A stretch of 38,298 nt of DNA, from contig JAJRQQ010000022.1 in assembly GCA_024280155.1 (NCBI GenBank), forward strand, positions 1-38,298. Reading direction: 5' to 3'. Positions 1 to 7,966 of this stretch are shown here, piece after piece. The translations under genes were made by a program, and so were the position numbers. The notes below the pieces were generated by a model. The model did not search any database and was not told the origin of the DNA. It saw nothing but the letters and a program-made list of their open reading frames with translations. Source of the DNA: Bacteroidota bacterium. Its GTDB lineage: Bacteria > Bacteroidota > Bacteroidia > Flavobacteriales_D > Crocinitomicaceae. Positions within the stretch are counted from its first letter, which is position 1; each line of letters opens with the position of its first letter.

Positions 1-144
1 ACTTTTAAAAAGAACATTTTCTTTCCACTGTCCTTTATTCTCAATAAACGAATGAGGAATAGAATGTTGATGATCAACGTCTTGTCCATTCACAAAAAGA
101 ACACGAAACATTAAAGCAAAAATTAACCAATATTTGATAGACAT
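1..144 (-). CDS. Secreted protein, N-terminal fragment (FIENKGQW-type)
   Basis: Reading leftward from an ATG at 144-142, 48 codons stay open to the window edge, so only the N-terminus is present. Residues 1-20 form a signal peptide (basic start, hydrophobic core WLIFALMFRVLFV, then NGQ). Residues 33-40 read FIENKGQW. From family knowledge, this motif opens the first domain of many large Bacteroidota extracellular proteins that carry SBBP/PKD-like repeats and a T9SS sorting tail. The exact family of this protein cannot be fixed from 48 residues. It is divergent from the flavoprotein gene at 376. Confidence 0.7.
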   Translation of the reverse strand, partial: MSIKYWLIFALMFRVLFVNGQDVDHQHSIPHSFIENKGQWKENVLFKS

Positions 145-219
145 AGTTTTCAAAGTTGTCACTAAAGTAAGGAATTTATAGTAAGACGCAAAAAATAGAT
201 AAAAGTTTATTTACAAATA

Positions 220-263
220 TCCTCCCTCTAAATCACCATTTGGTGGGTGATTTAGAGGGAGGA
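220..263. repeat. Perfect 18-bp inverted repeat in a divergent intergenic region
   Basis: Arms 220-237 and 246-263 are exact reverse complements (18 bp), separated by an 8-base loop. No T-tract follows on either side, and both neighbouring genes start rather than end here, so it is not an obvious terminator. It could be a REP-like palindrome or a structured 5' leader of one of the divergent genes. Confidence 0.8.
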
Positions 264-343
264 GTTGTGTTAATTTTTATTATTCAAAAACAAAATAAAA
301 CATTACTTATAGGTTATCTTCAAAGAAACTGCCAATAAAAAAG

Positions 344-351
344 TAAATTTG
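344..351 (+). promoter_or_regulatory. Bacteroidota-type -7 box (TAAATTTG)
   Basis: TAAATTTG matches the TAnnTTTG -7 consensus of Bacteroidota sigma-ABfr promoters and lies 24 bp before the ATG at 376. No clear TTG -33 element is present; TTC at 319-321 is at roughly the right distance. The box overlaps the in-frame alternative start at 349, which supports the start at 376. Confidence 0.5.
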
Positions 352-375
352 TGTTTTCAGTTAAAAAAAATCAAC

Positions 376-1329
376 ATGGCAAATCGAATTACATCACTTT
401 TTAATATTCAGTATCCTTTTATTCAAGCGGGAATGATATGGTGCTCAGGTTGGGAATTAGTCGCTGCGGTTTCAAATGCCGGTGGACTTGGAATTATTGG
501 TTCAGGCTCTATGTATCCCGAGATTTTGGACGAGCAAATTCAAAAATGTCAAAATGCTACGAATAAACCTTTTGCTGTTAATTTACCGATGCTTTATCCT
601 GATATCGACAAACATATTGCGACAATTATCAAACACAAAGTACCCATTGTTTTTACCTCAGCAGGTAATCCAAAAACTTGGACCAATCATTTAAAAGAAC
701 ATGGAATTAAAGTTGTTCATGTGGTTTCTAGTGTTAAATTTGCTTTGAAAGCAGAGGCTGCTGGTGTAGATGCTATTGTAGCTGAAGGTTTTGAAGCTGG
801 CGGTCACAACGGACGTGATGAAACAACAACACTATGCCTAATTCCAATGGTGGCAAATGAAGTTAAAATCCCTGTTATTGCTGCAGGTGGAATCGGAACT
901 GGTCGTGGTATGCTTGCGGCAATGAATCTAGGTGCAGATGCTGTACAAATTGGATCTCGTTTCGTGACTTCTGAAGAATCAAGTGCTCATCAGAACTTTA
1001 AACAATCAGTTATTGATGCCAATGAAGGCGATACGCAATTGACTTTTAAAGACATTACTCCTGTTCGTTTGATTAAAAATGAATTCTACCAAAAAGTAGA
1101 GCAAGCGTATGAAAAATGTGCTTCTAGAGAAGAATTAATTAAACTTTTAGGAAGAGGAAGAGCAAAAAAAGGAATGTTTGAGGGTGATTTAACGGAAGGG
1201 GAATTAGAAATTGGGCAAATTTCAGGATTAATTCACGAAATAAAACCCGCAGGTGAAATTGTCAAAGAAATCATCGAAGAATTCAAGTCAACACTTCAAG
1301 AACAACAAAACGGAAAATATACATTTTAA
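376..1329 (+). CDS. Nitronate monooxygenase / 2-nitropropane dioxygenase-family flavoprotein
   Basis: A 317-aa TIM-barrel FMN protein of the NMO/NPD family, which also includes the FabK-type enoyl-ACP reductases. Visible family marks are the N-terminal QAGM, the AEGFEAGGHNGR stretch near residues 145-156, and the phosphate-binding AAGGIGTGRG followed by GADAVQIGSRF. The family oxidises nitronates with O2 or reduces enoyl-ACP; the sequence alone does not decide which applies here. I chose ATG 376 rather than the in-frame 349 because 349 lies on the predicted promoter box and adds nine residues not typical of the family. Its stop overlaps the next start (TAATG), so it heads a three-gene operon with two M16 peptidases. 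Confidence 0.85.
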   Translation: MANRITSLFNIQYPFIQAGMIWCSGWELVAAVSNAGGLGIIGSGSMYPEILDEQIQKCQNATNKPFAVNLPMLYPDIDKHIATIIKHKVPIVFTSAGNPKTWTNHLKEHGIKVVHVVSSVKFALKAEAAGVDAIVAEGFEAGGHNGRDETTTLCLIPMVANEVKIPVIAAGGIGTGRGMLAAMNLGADAVQIGSRFVTSEESSAHQNFKQSVIDANEGDTQLTFKDITPVRLIKNEFYQKVEQAYEKCASREELIKLLGRGRAKKGMFEGDLTEGELEIGQISGLIHEIKPAGEIVKEIIEEFKSTLQEQQNGKYTF

Positions 1330-2570
1330 TGATCAACTTCGAACGATTTACTTTAGACAATGGTCTAACGATTCTTTTTCACAGGGACAAAACTACTCCA
1401 ATGGCAGTCGTAAACATCCTTTACAACGTTGGCGCAAAAGATGAGAATGAAGAACAAACTGGATTTGCTCACCTCTTCGAACATTTGATGTTCGGTGGGT
1501 CAATCCATATTCCAAACTTTGATTCGCCTCTTCAAATGGCTGGTGGTGAAAACAATGCTTTCACATCAAATGACATTACGAATTATTACGAAGTTCTTCC
1601 AAAGCAAAATATTGAAACGGCATTATGGCTGGAAAGTGATCGAATGTTATCATTGGCTTTTACGGATGAAAGTCTCGAAACACAAAGAAAAGTAGTCATC
1701 GAAGAATTCAAACAAAATTATTTAAACCAACCTTATGGTGATGTTTGGCTTGAATTACGTCCTTTAGCATACAAAAAGCATCCTTACAAATGGGCTACAA
1801 TTGGCAAGAACCTCAAACATATCGAAGATGCTACAATGGATGATGTAAAAGCATTCTTCAAAAAACATTACTCTCCTTCCAATGCAATTTTGTGCATTGC
1901 TGGAAACTTTGAAATAGAAGAGGTAAAAGAACTTACATCTAAATATTTTGGCAATATTCCTGCTGGTGAAAAATATATCCGAAACATCGAAAAAGAACCT
2001 GCACAGAATGAATACCGAGAAAAAACAATAGAAAGAGAAGTTCCTGCTGATGCTTTTTACTACGCATTTAAAATGTGTGATAGAATGCATAATGATTTTT
2101 ATACAACCGATTTACTTTCAGACGCATTAGGCCGTGACAAAAGTTCTCGACTTTATATATCGTTAAAGAAAGATCAACAACTCGCATCAAACATTAGTTG
2201 TTATATACTGGGTACAATTGAAGAAGGTTTACTCATTATTTCTGGAAAATTAAATAATGGCGTTTCATTCTCCGAATTAGATGAAGCATTATGGAAAGAA
2301 TTAGAACAATTAAAAAACGAAGCTCTAAATGAGAATGAATTGACTCGTATCATGAACAAAATCAGAACTTCAAAAGAATTTCAAGAACAGGGAATTCTCA
2401 ATCGCGCGATGGGACTGTGTATGTACGAATTATTGGGTGATGCGAAGATGATTAATGACGAGAGTATGCATTATCACAACATCACAGCTACAAAAATTCA
2501 AATTGTTGCTCAGTCTGTTTTACGCAAAGAAAATTGTTCTTTATTAAAAATTAAAGCCAAAATTAAATGA
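1329..2570 (+). CDS. M16 family zinc metallopeptidase, catalytic subunit
   Basis: A 413-aa protein with the inverted zinc-binding motif HLFEH (His48, Glu51, His52) and a downstream glutamate in VIEEF (about residue 125) as third metal ligand. This is the layout of M16 (pitrilysin/processing-peptidase) enzymes. At this size it is a half-clamp that needs a partner, and the gene directly downstream supplies one. No signal peptide is visible, so it is probably cytoplasmic and may degrade peptides. It overlaps the upstream flavoprotein by one base and the next gene by four (ATGA), implying translational coupling. Confidence 0.92.
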   Translation: MINFERFTLDNGLTILFHRDKTTPMAVVNILYNVGAKDENEEQTGFAHLFEHLMFGGSIHIPNFDSPLQMAGGENNAFTSNDITNYYEVLPKQNIETALWLESDRMLSLAFTDESLETQRKVVIEEFKQNYLNQPYGDVWLELRPLAYKKHPYKWATIGKNLKHIEDATMDDVKAFFKKHYSPSNAILCIAGNFEIEEVKELTSKYFGNIPAGEKYIRNIEKEPAQNEYREKTIEREVPADAFYYAFKMCDRMHNDFYTTDLLSDALGRDKSSRLYISLKKDQQLASNISCYILGTIEEGLLIISGKLNNGVSFSELDEALWKELEQLKNEALNENELTRIMNKIRTSKEFQEQGILNRAMGLCMYELLGDAKMINDESMHYHNITATKIQIVAQSVLRKENCSLLKIKAKIK

Positions 2571-3826
2571 TTGATAAAAGTCAACAACCTGAAATAAAAG
2601 AAATCAATCAAGTCGATTTCGTTGCTCCGAAAGAATATAAATTGTCAGAAAATTGCTCACTTTTCCACATGAAAGAAGTGACAGACGATACCGTTCGTTT
2701 GGATTTATATTTTGATGCTGGAAAAATTAGAGGAACAAAATCAATCGCTAATTTTGTAAACGGGCTTCTACTTTCTGGCACAAAAGACAAGACATCTGAA
2801 GAAATTAACGAAGAAATAAATGGACTTGGCGGTTTTTATAACGGAGGTGTTTCTGCAGAAAATGCGGTAATTACGCTGTATTGTCTACGTGAGAATCTCA
2901 TGGCGATTTTCGATACAATTCTAGATGCAATTAAAAATGTAGAATTCCCTGAAAAAGATGTGAAAGAATTTCTTTCTGACCTTCTTCAAGGATATAAAAT
3001 TGGAAACGAAAAAGTAAGTGTTTTAGCGCAACGTGCTTTTCAAAAAGAATTATTCAGTAGTGATTCAAATTATTCAAACATTCTAACCGAAAAAGATATT
3101 GAAGATGTGACCATTGATGATATGAAAAAATTTCATCAAGAATATTACCTCAAAGGATTAACCAAAATTGTTGTGGTGGGAGATATCGAAGAACGTGAAA
3201 TCATTCTCATTCAAGAGAAATGTCGAGATATAATCATTCCTCATTCTTCAGAATTTGCCACTGAAATTAACAACAATGCTGGAGAATTTATCGTTGATAA
3301 AAAAGATGCAATCCAATCTGCAATTCGTGTTGGCAGAATGGTTATCAATAAAAAACATGAGGATTACATCGACTTTTTAATTCTAAACACCATTTTAGGT
3401 GATTACTTTGGTAGTCGTTTAATGACCAACATTCGCGAGGACAAAGGATACACCTACGGAATCGGGTCTTTTTTAGCAGAACTCAATCATGTGGGATATT
3501 TTATCATTGCCACAGAAGTTAAATCGGATGTAAAAGACGCTACAATTACAGAAATCAAAAAAGAATTTAAGCGATTGCAAGAAGAGTTAGTTCCCGAGGA
3601 TGAATTAAACTTGGTCAAAAATTATATGCTCGGACAATTGCTCAAAAGTGCCGATGGTCCTTATGCGATGATGGATTTATTTTTAAGTGTAGAATCTCAC
3701 CAAATGCCTCTCGATTTCTACAATGTAATTATTAAACATTTGCACGCTATTTCTCCAGAAAGAATTAAAGAAATTGCCAACAAACATTTGAATTGGGAAG
3801 ATTTTACAGTAGTTGTAGCTGGGTAA
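2567..3826 (+). CDS. M16 family peptidase, non-catalytic partner subunit
   Basis: A 419-aa M16-fold protein lacking the HxxEH motif; the equivalent region reads FVNGLLL near residues 64-70. It keeps the C-terminal Arg/Tyr signature SRLMTNIREDKGYTYG (near residues 284-299), which in M16B heterodimers contributes to substrate binding by the inactive subunit. From family knowledge it pairs with the upstream catalytic half to form the closed proteolytic chamber. The four-base overlap (ATGA) fits equimolar production. No signal peptide is seen. Confidence 0.9.
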   Translation: MIDKSQQPEIKEINQVDFVAPKEYKLSENCSLFHMKEVTDDTVRLDLYFDAGKIRGTKSIANFVNGLLLSGTKDKTSEEINEEINGLGGFYNGGVSAENAVITLYCLRENLMAIFDTILDAIKNVEFPEKDVKEFLSDLLQGYKIGNEKVSVLAQRAFQKELFSSDSNYSNILTEKDIEDVTIDDMKKFHQEYYLKGLTKIVVVGDIEEREIILIQEKCRDIIIPHSSEFATEINNNAGEFIVDKKDAIQSAIRVGRMVINKKHEDYIDFLILNTILGDYFGSRLMTNIREDKGYTYGIGSFLAELNHVGYFIIATEVKSDVKDATITEIKKEFKRLQEELVPEDELNLVKNYMLGQLLKSADGPYAMMDLFLSVESHQMPLDFYNVIIKHLHAISPERIKEIANKHLNWEDFTVVVAG

Positions 3827-3827
3827 A

Positions 3828-3846
3828 TTACTTTTTCTATGAATAA
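3828..3846 (+). repeat. Left copy of a 19-bp direct repeat
   Basis: TTACTTTTTCTATGAATAA starts two bases after the M16 stop codon and recurs at 4526-4544 with one mismatch. It flanks the inverted-repeat-bounded segment and looks like a target duplication or a recombination site. Confidence 0.75.
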
Positions 3847-3881
3847 TGTCCGATAAAATATTGCATACATTAGAGTTAAAT

Positions 3882-4104
3882 CTTTTTTTTCATCGCCAAA
3901 AAAAAGAAAGAAAAAAAGTCTAGTGCTGTCATAAATTTAACGACCAAAATCATCCTCAATTCTAATTGAAACAAAACTCGTCGTGCCTCCTCAAACAGTT
4001 GTTTAAATTTACGAATTTTGCGGTGTTTTGGTACCCGCTAAATTTATGAATGCACTTTTTAGTTCTTCGTAAATATTTTTATTTATTGCAATGATTTTTA
4101 TTTC
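3882..4104 (+). repeat. Dispersed repeat, copy A (full length)
   Basis: About 220 bp that is nearly identical, in inverted orientation, to 25741-25960, with only scattered substitutions and small indels. It begins with a hairpin at 3882-3906 (9-bp stem of C and T8 against A8 and G, 7-base loop). It includes the shared stretches TCGTCGTGCCTCCTCAAACA and GTTTAAATTTACGAATTTTG. Read on the minus strand, parts stay open and look protein-like (ending AGTKTPQNS), but with stops and frame changes between them, so it is a repeat or a gene remnant rather than a working gene. Confidence 0.85.
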
Positions 4105-4306
4105 GAAGCGAAATCTAGAAAGTGCGTTGGCCTGTCGAAACGGCGGGTCGGTGGGGGAGTGAATGATGAAAATCACAATAATTGCACAAAAGTGCTCCGT
4201 CATTGTGTTTGCAAAACACTTCTTTTGTAAGAATTATTGATTTTCAGCAGAGCGCGTGGAAGCATTGTTTCGACTTGATTTTACATCGACTACGCTCAGC
4301 ATAAAT

Positions 4307-4424
4307 TTCTTTCTTTTTCATCAAGGAAAAAGGAAACAACAAATTCAATGACATAAATCATCCTCAATTTTATTTGACCAAAACTCGTCGTGCCTCCTCG
4401 AACAGTTGTTTAAATTCACGAATA
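4307..4424 (+). repeat. Dispersed repeat, copy C (partial, diverged)
   Basis: A shorter copy in the same orientation as copy A. A hairpin at 4313-4332 (CTTTTTC / GAAAAAG, 6-base loop) is followed by a diverged version of the shared core, including ACTCGTCGTGCCTCCTCGAA and CAGTTGTTTAAATTCACGAA. It lacks the far third of copy A. Confidence 0.75.
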
Positions 4425-4525
4425 TTAATAGACACCATGCTTTTCATTTAAAAGAAAATTTTGATGCTTTTATTGACTTAGAGGTATGATTTAGATAAAA
4501 TGTGTATTTTTATCGGACATTAATG

Positions 4526-4544
4526 TTACTTTTTCTATCAATAA
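4526..4544 (+). repeat. Right copy of the 19-bp direct repeat
   Basis: TTACTTTTTCTATCAATAA differs from the left copy only at position 14 (C for G). It lies three bases outside the right inverted repeat and 72 bp before the next gene start. Confidence 0.75.
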
Positions 4545-4615
4545 ATCATTTAAAACAACCTATTAAATAACTTTTCGTCTTTATACTACGTATAAAATTA
4601 TTTCGTTACAAATAT

Positions 4616-7600
4616 ATGATTCAAAAAACACTTCTTATTCTACTTCTGATGTTTACTTCTTTTTGGAGTAATGCCACTCACGTTGTGGGAGGAGAATTAA
4701 CGTGGAAGTGTCAAGGAGGCGATTATGTCTTTGAATTAGTTGTTTATCGAGATTGCAATGGTTCTGTCGTGAGTACATCAAATGTAACGGTTGATGTTTG
4801 GAATCACCCAACAATTACAAACTTATCTTTGGCTTACGTCAGTAGTTCTGATTTATCTCCAACTTGTACACCTGTTGCCGGCGGTCCGGGACAATTAGCG
4901 TGTGGAACGGGAGCAAATGCTGGGAACGGTATCGGTGCAATTGAAAAAGCCATTTATCGTTCTGCCCCTATTACAATTGGAGGAACACCTCCACCAGAAG
5001 GTTGGATTTTTACTTACCAAAATTTTGCACGTAGTGGTGCAATCACAAATCTAACTTCTCCATCTACAAAAGGAATTACACTGATTGCAAAAATGTTTGC
5101 AGTTCCGAATTCTCCGAGTGGTTGCGTAGATAATTCTCCCCAGTTTTTACAAGAACCTTATTTTGTGAGTTGCGTGGGCGATAATTACCAATACAACATG
5201 AACGCGGTGGACCCCGATTTAGATTCACTTTACATTTCTTTTGGTGTTCCTTTTGACCATTTCCCTGGACAAACCTACGTCGATGGTGTTACTCCTGCCC
5301 CACTTGTTTTTGAACCAGGATTTAGTTTTAATTCACCCACTCCATCTCCTGCAATGAGTCCTGGAAGTATCGCTTCTACGATAAATCCAAGTAACGGAAC
5401 GATACAAGCCCTCTCTAATTCGATTGGTAATTACAACATCAAAATAACCGCTCAATCTTTTCGTAATAATGTTTTAATCGCAGAAGTTTCTCGAGAAATT
5501 CAACTCATTGTTTCCAATTGTTCTGGAGCAAATAATGCCCCGGCAATTGCTGGCCCTTTCGGTGGGCTTTTTGAAACAACGGTCAATGCTGGTCAATTGG
5601 TTAATTTTAATTTAGCATCTACAGATGTTGAATTGTTGCAAGACGGTTCTCCACAAAACAATATTCTTTCTGCAAGTGGTTTAATGTTCGGAACAAACTA
5701 CACGAGCAATTCTGGTTGTGCCGTTGCTCCATGCGCTACACTCGACCAAACTCCTCTAATTACGATGTCTCAAGGGGTAAACACAACGTTCAATTGGCAA
5801 ACAGATTGCGACCATTTAGTTACTCCTTCTGGTTTTGTTGCTTCTTCTGTTCCTTATCATTTTGTTTTTAAAATTCAAGATGATTATTGCCAAATTCCAA
5901 AAGTCAGTTATGCAACCATTACTATTAACGTAGTCAATCCTGGTGTAATTGAAGCTCCAGCAATCGACTGCATCCAAACTGGCCCAACAACTGGAAACGT
6001 TACGATAAATTGGACGCCTGTAAATGACCCTCAAGGAACGTTCTCAGAATATCAAATTCATTCGACTCAAGGAGGATTGCTCGCAAATATCAATACAATT
6101 GGCACAAACACAGCAACTGTCCCACTTTCAGGAAGTTCCAATGATTATTTTATTGCCATAGCATCTGGTTGCAATGGAAATACCCTCCGTTATTCTGATA
6201 CGATTAAAAATATTTACTTGAATGTTCTCAATCCTGCTGACGGAACGGCATTTTTGCAGTGGAATTCTCCTGGAATCACACCCAACTCTCCTAACTCCTA
6301 TTATCATATTTATAGAGAATACCCAACAGGAACGTGGACGCTTTATGATAGTGTACCTTATGGAACGCATACTTTTATTGATACAATAACCATTTGTGAT
6401 GTTTTTCTCAATTATCAAATTGTTCTCCCCCATCAACCGTGTGATTTCACATCGAATATTGCTGGGAATCAGTTTGAAGATATGATTGCGCCGAGTATTC
6501 CAGTTATTGATAATGTTACGATTGATACTTTAACCAACGCGGTGACAATCACTTGGAACCAAAATAATCACCTAGACACTTATGGTTATATCGTTTATAT
6601 TCAGAATGCAAGTGGAGCAGTTGTAGAACTCAATCAACAACTTGGAATGACAGACACAACCTATACTTATTTCCCTGATTTAACACAAGGTCCACTAACT
6701 TATTCTGTTGCAGCATTTGATTCTTGTTTTACCAATAGCAATCCACCTACTTACCATACTTCTGCAAAAGGAGAATTGCACTCAACCGCTTTCTTATCTA
6801 ATCAATTGGACATTTGTGCGAAGCAGGTTACCTTAAATTGGACAGAGTACGTCGGCTGGAACGGAATTGATCATTATGAAATTCTTGCTAAAACAACAAC
6901 TACTGGTTGGACGAGTTATGGGAACACAAATGGAACATCTTATACTATTGATGTAATTGATGGAGAAACATACACTTTTGTCATTCAGGCAATATCGACG
7001 AATGGTCAGCAATCATTCTCTAATACAAAAACAGTCATTGTTACTACACCTCAACTTCCAGCATTTCATTATTTGCAAGTAGCAACGGTAAATGGTGACC
7101 AAATTGATTTAACTCACTACATTGATGCCAGTGCAAACGTCTCAAAATTATCTATTCAGAAGAAAATTAATGGTTCATTCACAGAAATTGACCAAGTTGA
7201 TATTACAGGAAATACAATTAACTACACCGATTCTGACGTTGAAGTAAATGATTATTCATACACTTACCGAGTTCAATACATCGATAGTTGTGGGAGAATG
7301 GGCGCTATTTCCAATGAAGCAAGAACCATTCTTTTGAAAGCAGAGAATGACCAATTGTTAAAACTGAACTATGTAACTTGGAGTCCATACGGTGATTTTA
7401 ATGGTGCGATAAATTCTTATGTCATCTACCGTGGCGTTGATGGGGTTTTCAACGGAATTCCATTTGCAAGTTATCCTGATGCTATTTACAGTTTTACGGA
7501 TGATGTCAATGCTATTTCAACCAAAGGGCAAATCTGCTACGTTGTAGAAGCAGTAGAAGCCTTGAATGTTTATGGTTTTTCCGAAGTCAGTCGTTCGAAT

Positions 7601-7900
7601 ACTCAATGTATCACGCTTTCACCAATTATATATATCCCGAATTCTTTCACACCGGAAGGAATGAATCCAATATTTAAACCTGTTTTATCTGATTTTAATG
7701 ACGACCAATATGATTTTACCATTTTCGACCGTTGGGGAAAAGTTATTTTCAAAACCAATGACTATACTAAAGGTTGGGATGGCAGAATTACTCTTTCTGG
7801 ACAAATGGCAAACACAGGAACTTATCTTTATATGATCGTTCTTCATGATGGCAGCGGAAAAGAATACATTTCTCGAGGTCATGTGAATTTGTTGAAATAG
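4616..7900 (+). CDS. Large secreted protein with T9SS type B (CHU_C-like) sorting domain
   Basis: 1094 aa. Residues 1-20 are a signal peptide ending SNATHVVGG. The THVVGGELTWKC start is a recurrent N-terminus among Bacteroidota gliding-motility-associated surface proteins. The middle (about 440-1000) carries several fibronectin-III-like beta-sandwich units, recognisable by alternating NWTP, YQIH, YHIYREY and SYVIYRG strands. The last 90 residues (from about 1005) form the type B sorting domain: IYIPNSFTPEGMN, FTIFDRWGKVIF, GWDG and GTYLYMI. From family knowledge, such proteins cross the outer membrane by the type IX system and are released or surface-attached; binding role unknown. It sits just downstream of the mobile-element-like block and is followed by a strong hairpin. 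Confidence 0.9.
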   Translation: MIQKTLLILLLMFTSFWSNATHVVGGELTWKCQGGDYVFELVVYRDCNGSVVSTSNVTVDVWNHPTITNLSLAYVSSSDLSPTCTPVAGGPGQLACGTGANAGNGIGAIEKAIYRSAPITIGGTPPPEGWIFTYQNFARSGAITNLTSPSTKGITLIAKMFAVPNSPSGCVDNSPQFLQEPYFVSCVGDNYQYNMNAVDPDLDSLYISFGVPFDHFPGQTYVDGVTPAPLVFEPGFSFNSPTPSPAMSPGSIASTINPSNGTIQALSNSIGNYNIKITAQSFRNNVLIAEVSREIQLIVSNCSGANNAPAIAGPFGGLFETTVNAGQLVNFNLASTDVELLQDGSPQNNILSASGLMFGTNYTSNSGCAVAPCATLDQTPLITMSQGVNTTFNWQTDCDHLVTPSGFVASSVPYHFVFKIQDDYCQIPKVSYATITINVVNPGVIEAPAIDCIQTGPTTGNVTINWTPVNDPQGTFSEYQIHSTQGGLLANINTIGTNTATVPLSGSSNDYFIAIASGCNGNTLRYSDTIKNIYLNVLNPADGTAFLQWNSPGITPNSPNSYYHIYREYPTGTWTLYDSVPYGTHTFIDTITICDVFLNYQIVLPHQPCDFTSNIAGNQFEDMIAPSIPVIDNVTIDTLTNAVTITWNQNNHLDTYGYIVYIQNASGAVVELNQQLGMTDTTYTYFPDLTQGPLTYSVAAFDSCFTNSNPPTYHTSAKGELHSTAFLSNQLDICAKQVTLNWTEYVGWNGIDHYEILAKTTTTGWTSYGNTNGTSYTIDVIDGETYTFVIQAISTNGQQSFSNTKTVIVTTPQLPAFHYLQVATVNGDQIDLTHYIDASANVSKLSIQKKINGSFTEIDQVDITGNTINYTDSDVEVNDYSYTYRVQYIDSCGRMGAISNEARTILLKAENDQLLKLNYVTWSPYGDFNGAINSYVIYRGVDGVFNGIPFASYPDAIYSFTDDVNAISTKGQICYVVEAVEALNVYGFSEVSRSNTQCITLSPIIYIPNSFTPEGMNPIFKPVLSDFNDDQYDFTIFDRWGKVIFKTNDYTKGWDGRITLSGQMANTGTYLYMIVLHDGSGKEYISRGHVNLLK

Positions 7901-7901
7901 A

Positions 7902-7958
7902 ATTTAACAACAAAATAGTAGGGAAAGGTCGCGACCTTCCCCTACTATTTTGTTAAAT
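7902..7958 (+). terminator. Long near-perfect palindrome, likely terminator
   Basis: A 42-bp palindrome at 7911-7952 with 21-bp arms, one mismatch and no loop (centre GGTCGCGACC). The pairing extends outward through AATTTAACA / TGTTAAATT with a small bulge. It follows the 1094-aa gene by two bases and ends in a T-rich stretch. It lies nine bases before the GTG of the next gene, so it may also limit expression of the glycosyltransferase. Confidence 0.65.
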
Positions 7959-7966
7959 TTGTCTCC

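Larger units (their letters stand above)
3844..4522. mobile_element. Putative non-autonomous mobile element (MITE-like), no transposase
   Basis: A 679-bp non-coding segment bounded by 15-bp perfect inverted repeats: TAATGTCCGATAAAA at 3844-3858 and its reverse complement at 4508-4522. If the first three bases are excluded, the ends read TGTCC...GGACA, giving TG/CA termini. A 19-bp direct repeat (18/19 identical) lies outside both ends. Inside are one complete and one decayed copy of a dispersed repeat, plus a short GC-rich patch at about 4128-4160 that stands out in this AT-rich DNA. No ORF in it looks like a transposase or any known family, so any mobility would have to be supplied in trans. 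It accounts for most of the 789-bp gap between the M16 operon and the T9SS protein gene. Confidence 0.55.

Noticed and set aside
4009-4203. 64-codon minus-strand ORF in the mobile-element-like block
   Set aside because: Its last third is simply repeat copy A, which breaks frame in copy B; no family resemblance and no continuation in the other copies.
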